A model generated the notes under the pieces. It made no database searches, was not told the origin of the DNA, and worked only from the letters and a program-made list of their open reading frames with translations. From Zoogloea sp. LCSB751 (lineage in GTDB: Bacteria > Pseudomonadota > Gammaproteobacteria > Burkholderiales > Rhodocyclaceae), in NCBI RefSeq assembly GCF_002028455.1, contig NZ_MWUM01000002.1, positions 186,001 through 250,000 of the forward strand: a DNA stretch of 64,000 bases. Direction: 5' to 3'. Every line of letters starts with the position of its first letter. Position 1 is the first letter of the stretch. Below are positions 6,321-15,414 of this stretch, in pieces. The position numbers were made by a program, and so were the translations under genes.

Positions 6321-6541
6321 GCGGTGCTAATCACATTGTCGGCGTGAGTAAAAACACCAAGTCTATATCTTTTGGCTGATGTCATTTTCTCGTATTGGGA
6401 GCATGCTCTTCGGCATGTTTTCCGTAGGCAGCAACATCTTGATGTGGGCACGCTTATGGCATTCAGGGGGGTGATCTAGAGATTTCGTAGTAAAGACAAT
6501 TTCAAGTATGTAAGCCAGCCAGAGAGCCTGAGCCTCCAGCC
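6321..6541. other. AT-richer non-coding stretch upstream of an orphan terminator
   Basis: No credible gene is seen. The stretch is lower in GC than its surroundings and ends in a strong plus-strand terminator at 6542. A GCATGC-TCTTCG-GCATGT hairpin lies near 6400-6420. It could encode a small RNA, but no clear promoter was found. Confidence 0.35.
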
Positions 6542-6587
6542 AGCCACGTATCAGCAAGTACATTGCTGAAGCGTGGCTTTTTATTTT
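6542..6587 (+). terminator. Strong rho-independent terminator without an upstream gene
   Basis: AGCCACG (6542-6548) pairs with CGTGGCT (6572-6578) and the inner TCAGCAA with TTGCTGA, followed by TTTATTTTTA. The nearest plus-strand gene upstream ends at 5471, so it may end a small RNA. Confidence 0.75.
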
Positions 6588-6629
6588 TACGATGAAAAAG
6601 TTGAGCGCATGTTTAATGAGGGTTGATCT

Positions 6630-7310
6630 ATGCTTGTGCTGAAGGTGATTAAACGGTTTGTAGGTAGGTCCCTTTTTTTTACTCCTTTGTTTCTTATCCT
6701 GTGTGGCTGTGTTTCGTCGGGTGAGTCTTTATCCGCTTCGATGTATCGAGAGTTGGGTTGGCTGAGTGGGGATCAGACGACGCAAGGTGCATTTCTTGAT
6801 GCGGCGGATCAGGCGCTCTCTTTGAAAATAAATGGTGAGGATTTTCATTCTTATCAGATCAAGAAGAGGTGGGCGGCCGGTCAATCGTATTTTGAGCAGG
6901 CAACCAAGCCGATCAATGAGAGTGGGGCGGACAAGCTGTGTTCCCAGAGTGATGGCTTGCATGAATGGCTGCGACTTGGCTGCCGAGCGGTTGCTGCGGA
7001 CTCTCCTCTAAGCGACAAGGTCTGCCAGACTAGTGCTCGATGCATGAGAGTGAGAGTTTCCCCGTTTTTCCTCAATAGCCACGAATATATGGAAGTGCTT
7101 AGAGCGGCATTTAATGATCCATGCCGATTTGTCCCAGAATACGATGAGTTAAAAAGGAAATTTGGAATCAATAAACCTCGAGGCGGAAGGACTCGTTTTG
7201 GCGCGGATGTGTCTCGATACTGGCTGTTCTGCAGTTCTGGAAAAGAGGTTAGAGGGGTGCTGGAAGAGGCCGGTGACGATGGTGTGTTCTTCTTGAGGTG
7301 GTCTAGATAA
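6630..7310 (+). CDS. Putative lipoprotein of unknown function
   Basis: 226 aa. The N-terminus is basic (MLVLKVIKRFVGR) followed by a hydrophobic stretch and the lipobox LILCGC, so it is likely exported and lipidated on Cys 27 or so. The mature part has several cysteines (LCSQ, RLGCRA, KVCQTSARCM, DPCRF, LFCSSG), suggesting disulfides in the periplasm. I recognise no family. Base composition is clearly lower in GC than the surrounding genes, with many A/T-ending codons, consistent with horizontal acquisition. The start is the first ATG after the terminator at 6542-6587, with GAGGGTTG upstream. Confidence 0.65.
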   Translation: MLVLKVIKRFVGRSLFFTPLFLILCGCVSSGESLSASMYRELGWLSGDQTTQGAFLDAADQALSLKINGEDFHSYQIKKRWAAGQSYFEQATKPINESGADKLCSQSDGLHEWLRLGCRAVAADSPLSDKVCQTSARCMRVRVSPFFLNSHEYMEVLRAAFNDPCRFVPEYDELKRKFGINKPRGGRTRFGADVSRYWLFCSSGKEVRGVLEEAGDDGVFFLRWSR

Positions 7311-7530
7311 GTTTGTTGGATGGGGGGGCCGGAATGGTCTGGTGGACGTTCTGGAAGTTGACCGAGCGGGACGTGCTCGGATGGATGGCGTACGTATGGC
7401 TTCATCACCCGCCGCCGCGCCCGGAGAAAATTTCCAGAAAATCTGCATGTCATGGCTTGCGCTGCTGCAATGCGAATGTAATATGTCGCGGCAGCATTCC
7501 GCTTCTTCGCATCCACCGATAGGAGATTCC

Positions 7531-7908
7531 ATGGCGATCACGCTGAACACCCGTATCCCGCAGCAAACCCTCCAGGCCGACATCGACGCCTTCCTGGGCC
7601 TCAAGGGCATCCCCGGCTACACACCGGTCAATCAGTCCTATTCCCTCGAGGCCGTCAGCCGCCTGCATGACGCCCTGCGCGCTGCGCAGGAGACCGAGAT
7701 CCACGCCCAGAACGCCCTCGCCGCCGCCCGCGACGCGACGGGCGCCATCGAACGCGACTTCCACGACGCCATCCTCGGCGTCAAAAGCCAGGTCAAGGCC
7801 CAGTTCGGCCCCGATTCGGATCAGGTCGCGGCGCTGGGGTTGAAGAAGAAGTCGGATCGCAAGAAGTCTCCGACGCGGACGGGTAAGGAGGCGGCCAGTA
7901 CGGCATGA
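7531..7908 (+). CDS. Small hypothetical protein with coiled-coil centre
   Basis: 125 aa from MAITLNTRIPQQ, chosen because AGGAG sits 8 bp upstream and because the sequence before it is low-GC and not family-like. The middle (about 35-80) is rich in Ala, Glu and Gln with heptad spacing (RLHDALRAAQETEIHAQNAL). The tail FGPDSDQ..ALGLKKKSDRKK resembles, from memory, a widespread family of small proteins ending in DSD(x)n-G-KKxSxRK. No signal peptide. Function is unknown. Confidence 0.7.
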   Translation: MAITLNTRIPQQTLQADIDAFLGLKGIPGYTPVNQSYSLEAVSRLHDALRAAQETEIHAQNALAAARDATGAIERDFHDAILGVKSQVKAQFGPDSDQVAALGLKKKSDRKKSPTRTGKEAASTA

Positions 7909-8026
7909 GGCTGCGCTGCCGGGGCGCGCTTCTTTGAACGCAATGGGAAGGGCTATGACGAATGGGCCCTTCCGCTCAACCTGAACAGCTTCAATACAAC
8001 TCACGGGCCATGAAGGAAGACACGCT

Positions 8027-8404
8027 GTGGTGAGCAGGGACGACACTATCTGGCCGCGTCTCATTGCCCTCGTGGAAACGCTTCCGACCCAAGGCATCTC
8101 GCGTGTCCTGGGCTCGCAAGTAGTCACAAGAGAGACCGATCTGGTGCTCGATCTCGGACTGGCCGGAGACGACGCCTTCGAGTTCATGGAGCGCTATGCG
8201 GCCCTCTTTGGTGTGGAGCGGGGAGACTTTGATCTATCGAATTACTTCGAAGCGGAGGGGTTATGGCTTCTCCCCAGCCTCCGGAAGCACAAGCCGAAGA
8301 TGAAGATAACGCTGGGCGTGCTTGAATTGGCAGCGCAAGAGGGGGAATGGCGGTCTGCCAATCTTTGCCAGTTGTCCTCCTCGTCCGATGGTGCTGTTGA
8401 TTAG
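8027..8404 (+). CDS. DUF1493-family protein (acyl-carrier-protein-like)
   Basis: 125 aa with a GTG start; AAGGAAG lies about 12 bp upstream. DLVLDLGLAGDDAFEFMERYA followed by FGVERGDFDLSNYFEAEG matches the DUF1493 pattern (D-LGL-GDDA-EF ... FGV ... FDxxxYFxxEG), a fold related to acyl carrier proteins, although the usual D-S-L phosphopantetheine site is not present (here GDDAFEF). It overlaps the next gene by 17 bp. No biochemical role is established to my knowledge. Confidence 0.75.
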   Translation: MVSRDDTIWPRLIALVETLPTQGISRVLGSQVVTRETDLVLDLGLAGDDAFEFMERYAALFGVERGDFDLSNYFEAEGLWLLPSLRKHKPKMKITLGVLELAAQEGEWRSANLCQLSSSSDGAVD

Positions 8405-8744
8405 CGTGAGGGACGTAATTGGATTCGCATTTGCGTGGCTTGCCGTTCTGCCGTTCGGGGCTTACGGTCAGCACTCCGAGTGCCCCAGGTTCGATGGCGA
8501 CAGGAACAACGTACTGACGAATGTTCGCTTGTTCGATGGGGCCGTTGCCGAGAACGTGGAGTTGGTGCCGGACAATGAGCATGGCGCGACCTGGGATATT
8601 CGTGGGTATCAGGCAACAGATCGGCAACTCGTCTTGCGCTGCGAATACAGGAATCGCTCCAGTATTGAGATTCCAGTCGATTACCTGGCCAGTCGCTGTT
8701 ACGTGAAGGGCCGTGTACGACTGAGGGCGTGGTGTGGGAAATAG
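8388..8744 (+). CDS. Exported small protein, STY0301-like
   Basis: 118 aa from the ATG inside the end of the DUF1493 gene. The N-terminus MVLLISVRDVIGFAFAWLAV with FGAYGQ gives a signal peptide with a likely cut after AYG. The mature part has CPRF, NVRLFDGAVAENVELVPD, WDI, LRCEYRN and SRCYVKG. This spacing of a start Cys, a VxLFDG strand, a Trp-Asp and two later Cys resembles the periplasmic STY0301 family seen near type VI or DUF1493 genes in Enterobacteria. The assignment is tentative. Confidence 0.5.
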   Translation: MVLLISVRDVIGFAFAWLAVLPFGAYGQHSECPRFDGDRNNVLTNVRLFDGAVAENVELVPDNEHGATWDIRGYQATDRQLVLRCEYRNRSSIEIPVDYLASRCYVKGRVRLRAWCGK

Positions 8745-8849
8745 AAGACGATTCATAGGAGAGCTTTCCCGCATGCTCCGCTGACCAGGGGCGCCGCAGT
8801 CGTTCTGCTAGACTCGTCCATCCCCCAGTCTCAAAGAAAGCACGGCAAA

Positions 8850-9437
8850 GTGATCTCGCCCGACCTGGAACGCCAACTGGCTTTCCTCAAGGAAATCGAC
8901 CGCCTCAAGAACGTCGTGCGTTTGTCGCCGCTCATCGACCGTTCGCGCCGCGAAAACAGCGCCGAGCATTCGTGGCACCTGGCGATGTATGCACTGGTAC
9001 TGGCCGAGCATGCCGCCGGGACGGTCGATGTGCAGCGGGTCGTGAAGATGCTGCTGATCCACGACATCGTCGAGATCGATGCCGGTGACGTTCCTTTCCA
9101 CGTGCCGGCGACGCATGTCGGGCAGGACGAGCGCGAGCGGCTTGCCGCCGAGCGTCTGTTCGGCCTGTTGCCCGACGCGCAAGCGGCCGAGTTCCGCGAG
9201 CTGTGGTTCGAGTTCGAGGCGGCCGAGAGCGACGACGCAAAGTTTGCGAAAGCTCTCGACCGGTTCCAGCCGATGCTGCACAACGCGGCGACGGACGGGG
9301 GGACGTGGGTGGAGTGCGCGGTGACGCTCGAACAGATCAAGTCGCGCTGCCAGCCGCCGATCGAGCGCGGAGCCCCTGCGTTGTGGGAGGCTGCCGTCGG
9401 AATGGCCGAGGCGCACTACCGCAAGCGCTCGTCCTGA
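8850..9437 (+). CDS. HD-domain phosphohydrolase (YfbR/HDDC2-like)
   Basis: 195 aa, GTG start. Metal ligands of the HD superfamily are visible: H40 in NSAEHSWHLA, H71-D72 in LLIHDIVEIDAGD and a late Asp in the AKALDRFQPML helix. The E75-D77 pattern is that of HDDC2/YfbR-type 5'-deoxyribonucleotidases, which remove phosphate from dNMPs in the cytosol. Length (195 aa) matches. It stands alone, followed by a 119-bp gap before the D-Ala-D-Ala ligase gene; that gap has overlapping small palindromes (GCTTAC/GTAAGC and TACCTTG/CAAGGTA at 9507-9527). Confidence 0.85.
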   Translation: MISPDLERQLAFLKEIDRLKNVVRLSPLIDRSRRENSAEHSWHLAMYALVLAEHAAGTVDVQRVVKMLLIHDIVEIDAGDVPFHVPATHVGQDERERLAAERLFGLLPDAQAAEFRELWFEFEAAESDDAKFAKALDRFQPMLHNAATDGGTWVECAVTLEQIKSRCQPPIERGAPALWEAAVGMAEAHYRKRSS

Positions 9438-9550
9438 TCGGGTCTATGGAAGAGGCATGGACAGGAGAGCATCCTGATTACGCAGTCGTTGCAAACACTG
9501 GATGCCGCTTACCTTGTAAGCAAGGTAGTCATTGGAATTAATAACGCTAG

Positions 9551-10573
<1,023 letters not shown>

Positions 10574-10574
10574 G

Positions 10575-11207
10575 GTGTTTGGGGCCCCGCCGTTGGGTGA
10601 CGCGCCGATCTTCTCCCGAACCCTTGTCGTCGGCACCAGTTGTGCCGGCAAGAGCACGTTCGCCCGCAAGCTGGCGACTCTGTCCGGTCGCACGTGCATT
10701 GAGCTCGATGTGTTGTACTGGGGGCCGGACTGGCAGCCAAAGCCGCAGGAGACGTTTCGCCAATTGGTGGCGGAGGCGGCCGCTGCGGAGTCCTGGATTG
10801 CCGAGGGGAATTATGGTGCGGTACGTGACCTGTTGTGGCCGCGCGCGGAAACGATCGTGTGGCTCAATTACTCATTTGCCCGCGTTCTGTGGCAGGCGCT
10901 TGGGCGCACCATCGGGCGCTGCCTCACGCGGCGCGAGTTGTGGCATGGCAACCGGGAATCCGTCTGGCGCTCCTTTTTTACGAAGGAGTCCATTCTCGTT
11001 TGGGTGATCACCACCTATCATCGCCGCCAGAGGGAATTTGCTGCGCTGCGCGACAGCGGGGCCTTTCCCCATCTCTGCTGGGTCGAGTTCCGGCATCCGA
11101 AGGAGGCCGCGCGCTGGCTGTCGGCATGCACGAATACCGACAAGGCATGGGGCCATGGCAGCGCTGCTGCGCCTGACTACAAGAGCACGTCCACCTTGCT
11201 TGATTGA
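10575..11207 (+). CDS. P-loop nucleotide kinase-like protein (FlaR/topology-modulation type)
   Basis: 210 aa from a GTG immediately after the ddl stop; an upstream in-frame ATG lies deep inside ddl, so I reject it. Walker A is VVGTSCAGKST. The following IELDVLYWGPDW and SWIAEGNY.....LWPRAETIVWLNY are typical of adenylate-kinase-like proteins annotated as DNA topology modulation protein FlaR. The C-terminal half is rich in Trp and Arg. The substrate is unknown; the FlaR name is historical. Probably cotranscribed with ddl. Confidence 0.8.
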   Translation: MFGAPPLGDAPIFSRTLVVGTSCAGKSTFARKLATLSGRTCIELDVLYWGPDWQPKPQETFRQLVAEAAAAESWIAEGNYGAVRDLLWPRAETIVWLNYSFARVLWQALGRTIGRCLTRRELWHGNRESVWRSFFTKESILVWVITTYHRRQREFAALRDSGAFPHLCWVEFRHPKEAARWLSACTNTDKAWGHGSAAAPDYKSTSTLLD

Positions 11208-11301
11208 GTGCGTCCAGCAGGCTGCCGAGCGCATCCGCGCATGGGGCTTTGGCGAGTAATATCGAAGCCAGTCCGTTGGCGTGAATGAAGGAGGTGCGCC
11301 C

Positions 11302-11844
11302 ATGCGCGAACTGGACCTGTGCAAAGCTTTTACGCTGCTGGAACCCGGGCCGGTGGTGCTGGTGACCACCCATGATGGCAAGGCCGACAACATCATGACC
11401 ATTTCGTGGACCATGGTGATGGATTTCACGCCGCTATTTGCGATCACCACGGGGGTATGGAATTACTCGTTTGCCGCGTTGTGCAGCAATCGGGAGTGCG
11501 TGATTGCAATTCCCACTGTCGATCTGCTGGATAAGGTGGTCGGCATCGGAACCTGCTCGGGGGCCGATACCGACAAGTTCTGCCGCTTCGGGCTCACCGC
11601 TGTGCCGGCCAGGCGGGTCCGGCCGCCCTTGATCGGGGAGTGCCTCGCCAACATCGAATGCAAGGTCGTCGATATCGTCGAGAGGCACGGTATCGTGGTG
11701 CTGGAGGGGCTGGCCGCCTACCTCGATACCGGACGAGAGGAGCGGCGCACGGTGCATGCGGTGGGCGACGGCAGCTTCATTGTCGATGGGCACAGGATCG
11801 ACCGGAGAGCGATGATGGCCGCCAAGCTGCCTCCTGGCGTTTAG
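11302..11844 (+). CDS. Flavin reductase-like FMN-binding protein
   Basis: 180 aa. The start is chosen by AGGAGGT at 11288-11294, 7 bp upstream. Split-barrel flavin reductase (DIM6/NTAB) family: PVVLVTTHDGKADNIMTISW near the N-terminus, then NYSFAAL and EFVIAIP-like ECVIAIP, and GTCSGADTDKF, where the family has G.(S/C)SG...DKF. It likely reduces or binds FMN with NAD(P)H in the cytosol. It has no obvious monooxygenase partner next to it. Confidence 0.87.
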   Translation: MRELDLCKAFTLLEPGPVVLVTTHDGKADNIMTISWTMVMDFTPLFAITTGVWNYSFAALCSNRECVIAIPTVDLLDKVVGIGTCSGADTDKFCRFGLTAVPARRVRPPLIGECLANIECKVVDIVERHGIVVLEGLAAYLDTGREERRTVHAVGDGSFIVDGHRIDRRAMMAAKLPPGV

Positions 11845-11885
11845 CGGCGATTTTTTGTTTGTTACCGAACCTATGCCCCTCTCGT

Positions 11886-11913
11886 CAGCCAGGATGCGTT
11901 GCCATCCTGGCTG
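11886..11913 (+). other. Perfect 11-bp hairpin between flavin reductase and PocR kinase
   Basis: CAGCCAGGATG (11886-11896) pairs with CATCCTGGCTG (11903-11913), 6-nt loop. No U-tract follows on either strand, so it is at best an atypical terminator for the flavin reductase transcript or a leader element of the kinase gene 130 bp downstream. Confidence 0.45.
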
Positions 11914-12043
11914 AATGGTCGTCGGGGCTGTATCTTGAGCCCGGAATGGGCAAGCGTCCATCCGGAGCAGGCTTCCTTGCTCCAAAACCAGCGCTTAGTT
12001 CATCCTGGCGCCCGCGAGACATGTTCTGTATAGGTCAGTAGCC

Positions 12044-15000
12044 ATGAAATTTGCCGAGCTCGTGGATGTCCAGCAGTTGAGGTCGCTGTGCGAAAGCTTC
12101 ACGGAGGTGACCGGCGCAGTCACCGCGATTCTCGAGCTCGACGGCGAAGTGCTGGTGGCCACCGGTTGGCAGGATGTATGCACCCAGTTCCATCGCTGCA
12201 ATTCAGGGACCGCGCAGCGCTGCCTCGAGAGCGACACCATCCTGGCGGGCAAGCTGAAGGAGGGCGAGGCTTATAACGTCTACAACTGCAAGAACGGTCT
12301 GGTGGATGTGGCGGTCCCGATTACCGTTGCCGGCGAACACGTTGCGAATCTATTCACGGGGCAATTCTTCTTTGCCAAGCCGGACCTGCAGTACTTTATC
12401 CGGCAGGCCAATCAGTTCGGACTCGACGAGCAGGCCTATCTCGATGCCCTGAATAAAACCCCGGTCTTTTCCCAGGAAAAGGTGCGGTCGATCATGACCT
12501 TCCTCACCGACCTGGCAAAGATCATGGGGGAAATGGGGATGGCCCGTCTGCAGATGCATGAGGCCAACCGGACACTGCAGAACGCCGCTGCCATCATCGA
12601 TTCGTCGGAAGACGCCATCATCGGCAAGACGCTGGACGGCATCGTCACCAGCTGGAATCCGGCGGCGCACAAAATTTTTGGCTATACCGCCCGGGAAATC
12701 GTCGGGCGGCCCGCCCACATGTTGTTGCCGCCGGATCTGCTGGGCGAGGCCGACACGATCCTGTCGCGTATCCGCGCTGGTGAGACGGTGATTCATCACG
12801 AGGCGCGACGGGTGCGCAAGGATGGGGCGCTGATCCATGCCTCGGTCACGATCTCGCCCATCCGTGACGTTGCGGGCAGGGTCGTTGGCGCGTCGACGAT
12901 TGCCCGCGACATTACGGCCCAGGTTATCGCCAAACGGGAGCTGTCCAATGAACGCAGCTTCCTGCGCACGCTGATCGACACGCTGCCCGACCTCGTCTGG
13001 CTGAAGGATGCGGATGGTGTGTATCTCCGCTGCAATCAGCGATTCGAACAGTTCTGCGGGGCGACCGAGAGGGAGGTCATCGGCAAGACCGACTACGATT
13101 TCGTCAGCAAGGCGCTGGCCGATTTCTTTCGGGACCATGACCGGATGGCCATGGAGAAGAGCGCCCCTTGCATCAACGAAGAGGAAATCAGCTTTGCGTC
13201 GGATGGTCATCGGGAAATCCTCGAAACCACCAAGATCCCGATGCGGGGCGAAAACGGCGAGCTGATCGGCGTCCTCGGTATCGGGCACGACATCACCCGG
13301 CGCAAATTGTCTCAACTCGCTCTGGAAAACAGCGAGAAGCAATTGCGCTTTGTTCTGGAAGGGGCCGAGCTGGGCTTCTGGGACTGGAATATTGCGACCG
13401 GAGAAGTGGACCGCAACCAGCGGTGGGCCGAGATGCTGGGTTATACCCATGACGAAATCAGGCATACGACCCAGCAGTGGACGGATTTCATTCATCCCGA
13501 TGATCGCGAGCGCGCCTGGAACTCCATCGATGCGGTGCTCAAGGGGCACTCCAGCATGCACAAGATCGAATACCGGATGTTCCACAAGGACGGGAGCCTG
13601 AAGTGGATTCTGGACCAGGCCCGTGTGATGCAGCGGGATGCGGACGGCACGCCGCTGCGCATGTGCGGAACACATACCGACATTACCCCACGCAAGCAGG
13701 CGGAAGCCGTCCTCAAGGAAAGCGAGGCGCGTTATCGTCACCTGGTGGAAAGCCTGCCGGACATTGCCTACACCCGCTCCGTGCAGCAGGGGCACGTGTA
13801 TTACTCTCCGCGGGCCGCCGACGTATTGGGCTACCCGATGGCGTATCTGCTGGCGCATCCTTTTTTATGGACCGAATCGATTCATCCGGACGACCGCCCG
13901 CAAGTTCATGAGGCGGTTGCCAGGCTGCTGTCCAGCCAGCTTCCGTTCCGCCTCGAATATCGCATCCAGGACAGTGAAGGGCGTTGGCGCTGGTTCTTCG
14001 ATCGCTCCATCGGAATCCGCGTCGAGGAAGGCGACACCCTCATTGAGGGGCTTGCCATGGACATCACGGAAACGAAGGCGATCCAGGATGAACTGGCTGC
14101 ACACCGCAACCATCTGGAGAGCCTCGTCGAGGAGCGCACCCAGGAGCTGACGTTGGCCAAGAATCTGGCCGAGACCGCGAACGTTGCCAAGAGTGCGTTC
14201 CTGGCCAACATGAGCCATGAAATCAGGACGCCGCTGAATGCCATCATCGGCATGGCGCACATCCTCCGCCGCAGCGGGGCCACGCCTCTGCAGACGAACA
14301 AGCTGGACAAGATCGAGGCCGCCGGGGCGCACCTGCTCGACATCATCAATGTCATCCTCGACCTGTCCAAGATCGAGGCCGGGAAGTTCCAGCTGGATGA
14401 AGTGCGGATCTGCGTCGAGGAGATGATCGATAACGTCATCAGCATGATCGGCGGCAGGATCAAGGCCAAGGGGCTGGCGTTCGAAGCCGATATTCCACCA
14501 ATGCCCCATGGGCTGCTCGGCGATCGGACGCGCCTGCAACAGGCCTTGCTCAATTACCTTGGCAATGCCGTGAAGTTTACCGACACCGGCAGCATCCGCC
14601 TGCGTGCCCGCCTCATCGAGGAGGCCGCTGATTACAGTCTGCTCCGCTTCGAGGTCAGCGACACCGGCACCGGTATTGCGCCGGATGCCTTGCCGCGCCT
14701 GTTCTCTGCATTCGAGCAGGCCGACAACTCGATCACGCGCAAATACGGCGGGACGGGGCTCGGCCTTGCGATCACCCGGCGCGTGGTCGAGTTGATGGGG
14801 GGAGAGACCGGGGTTTCGAGTGAGCCTGGCAAGGGCAGCACCTTCTGGCTGACGGTGCGTCTGCGCAAGACCGGCGATGGGTGCAATCCGCTCGAAGCCC
14901 CTGGGGTGAGCGATGCGGCGTTGCTTCTGAAGCGGGAATTTGCCGGAACACGGGTGCTGCTGGCCGAGGACGATCCGATCAACCGCGAGGTGTCCTTGTC

Positions 15001-15316
15001 GATGCTGGAAGACGTCGGATTGCTGGCCGACGTTGCCGAGGATGGCGTGGAGGCCCTCGACCGTGCGCGCATCAATGATTACGCCTTGATCCTGATGGAC
15101 ATGCAGATGCCGAACATGGATGGCCTGGAGGCCACACGGCGTATCCGGCAGTTGTCCGAGAAGAGGCGCGTCCCCATCCTGGCCCTGACGGCCAACGCAT
15201 TTGCAGAGGATCGGGTCCGCTGCGCCGAGGCCGGCATGGATGGATTCGTCGCCAAACCGGTGGATCCGGACACCTTGTTCACCGCTTTGCTGGAGTGGCT
15301 GAGAAAGCCGTCCTAA
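12044..15316 (+). CDS. Hybrid histidine kinase with PocR sensor and four PAS domains
   Basis: 1090 aa, no signal peptide or clear membrane segment. Order: PocR ligand-binding domain (about 1-170, with C...C..C...[14 protein letters not shown]), PAS1 (185-300), PAS2 (303-425), PAS3 (430-553), PAS4 (560-690), HisKA with [12 protein letters not shown] and phospho-acceptor H725, HATPase with NAVKF, DTGTGI and GTGLGLAI, and a C-terminal receiver with [11 protein letters not shown] and acceptor D1019. PocR domains sense small organic molecules in the cytosol. No output domain is fused, so the phosphate must pass to another protein. The next gene is a paralogue. Confidence 0.93.
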   Translation: MKFAELVDVQQLRSLCESFTEVTGAVTAILELDGEVLVATGWQDVCTQFHRCNSGTAQRCLESDTILAGKLKEGEAYNVYNCKNGLVDVAVPITVAGEHVANLFTGQFFFAKPDLQYFIRQANQFGLDEQAYLDALNKTPVFSQEKVRSIMTFLTDLAKIMGEMGMARLQMHEANRTLQNAAAIIDSSEDAIIGKTLDGIVTSWNPAAHKIFGYTAREIVGRPAHMLLPPDLLGEADTILSRIRAGETVIHHEARRVRKDGALIHASVTISPIRDVAGRVVGASTIARDITAQVIAKRELSNERSFLRTLIDTLPDLVWLKDADGVYLRCNQRFEQFCGATEREVIGKTDYDFVSKALADFFRDHDRMAMEKSAPCINEEEISFASDGHREILETTKIPMRGENGELIGVLGIGHDITRRKLSQLALENSEKQLRFVLEGAELGFWDWNIATGEVDRNQRWAEMLGYTHDEIRHTTQQWTDFIHPDDRERAWNSIDAVLKGHSSMHKIEYRMFHKDGSLKWILDQARVMQRDADGTPLRMCGTHTDITPRKQAEAVLKESEARYRHLVESLPDIAYTRSVQQGHVYYSPRAADVLGYPMAYLLAHPFLWTESIHPDDRPQVHEAVARLLSSQLPFRLEYRIQDSEGRWRWFFDRSIGIRVEEGDTLIEGLAMDITETKAIQDELAAHRNHLESLVEERTQELTLAKNLAETANVAKSAFLANMSHEIRTPLNAIIGMAHILRRSGATPLQTNKLDKIEAAGAHLLDIINVILDLSKIEAGKFQLDEVRICVEEMIDNVISMIGGRIKAKGLAFEADIPPMPHGLLGDRTRLQQALLNYLGNAVKFTDTGSIRLRARLIEEAADYSLLRFEVSDTGTGIAPDALPRLFSAFEQADNSITRKYGGTGLGLAITRRVVELMGGETGVSSEPGKGSTFWLTVRLRKTGDGCNPLEAPGVSDAALLLKREFAGTRVLLAEDDPINREVSLSMLEDVGLLADVAEDGVEALDRARINDYALILMDMQMPNMDGLEATRRIRQLSEKRRVPILALTANAFAEDRVRCAEAGMDGFVAKPVDPDTLFTALLEWLRKPS

Positions 15317-15414
15317 AGGCGTGGGGCAGTGGGGCTTGTACGGCCGTCTTGTGCATCGAATTGATACAATGCCCGGGTACAACAACGGTAGGCCGCAGAG
15401 GAGCCAGGGCTTTC

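Noticed and set aside
6363..6563. Short minus-strand open frame within the putative small-RNA region
   Set aside because: No ribosome binding site and it runs through the terminator stem; composition is not coding-like.
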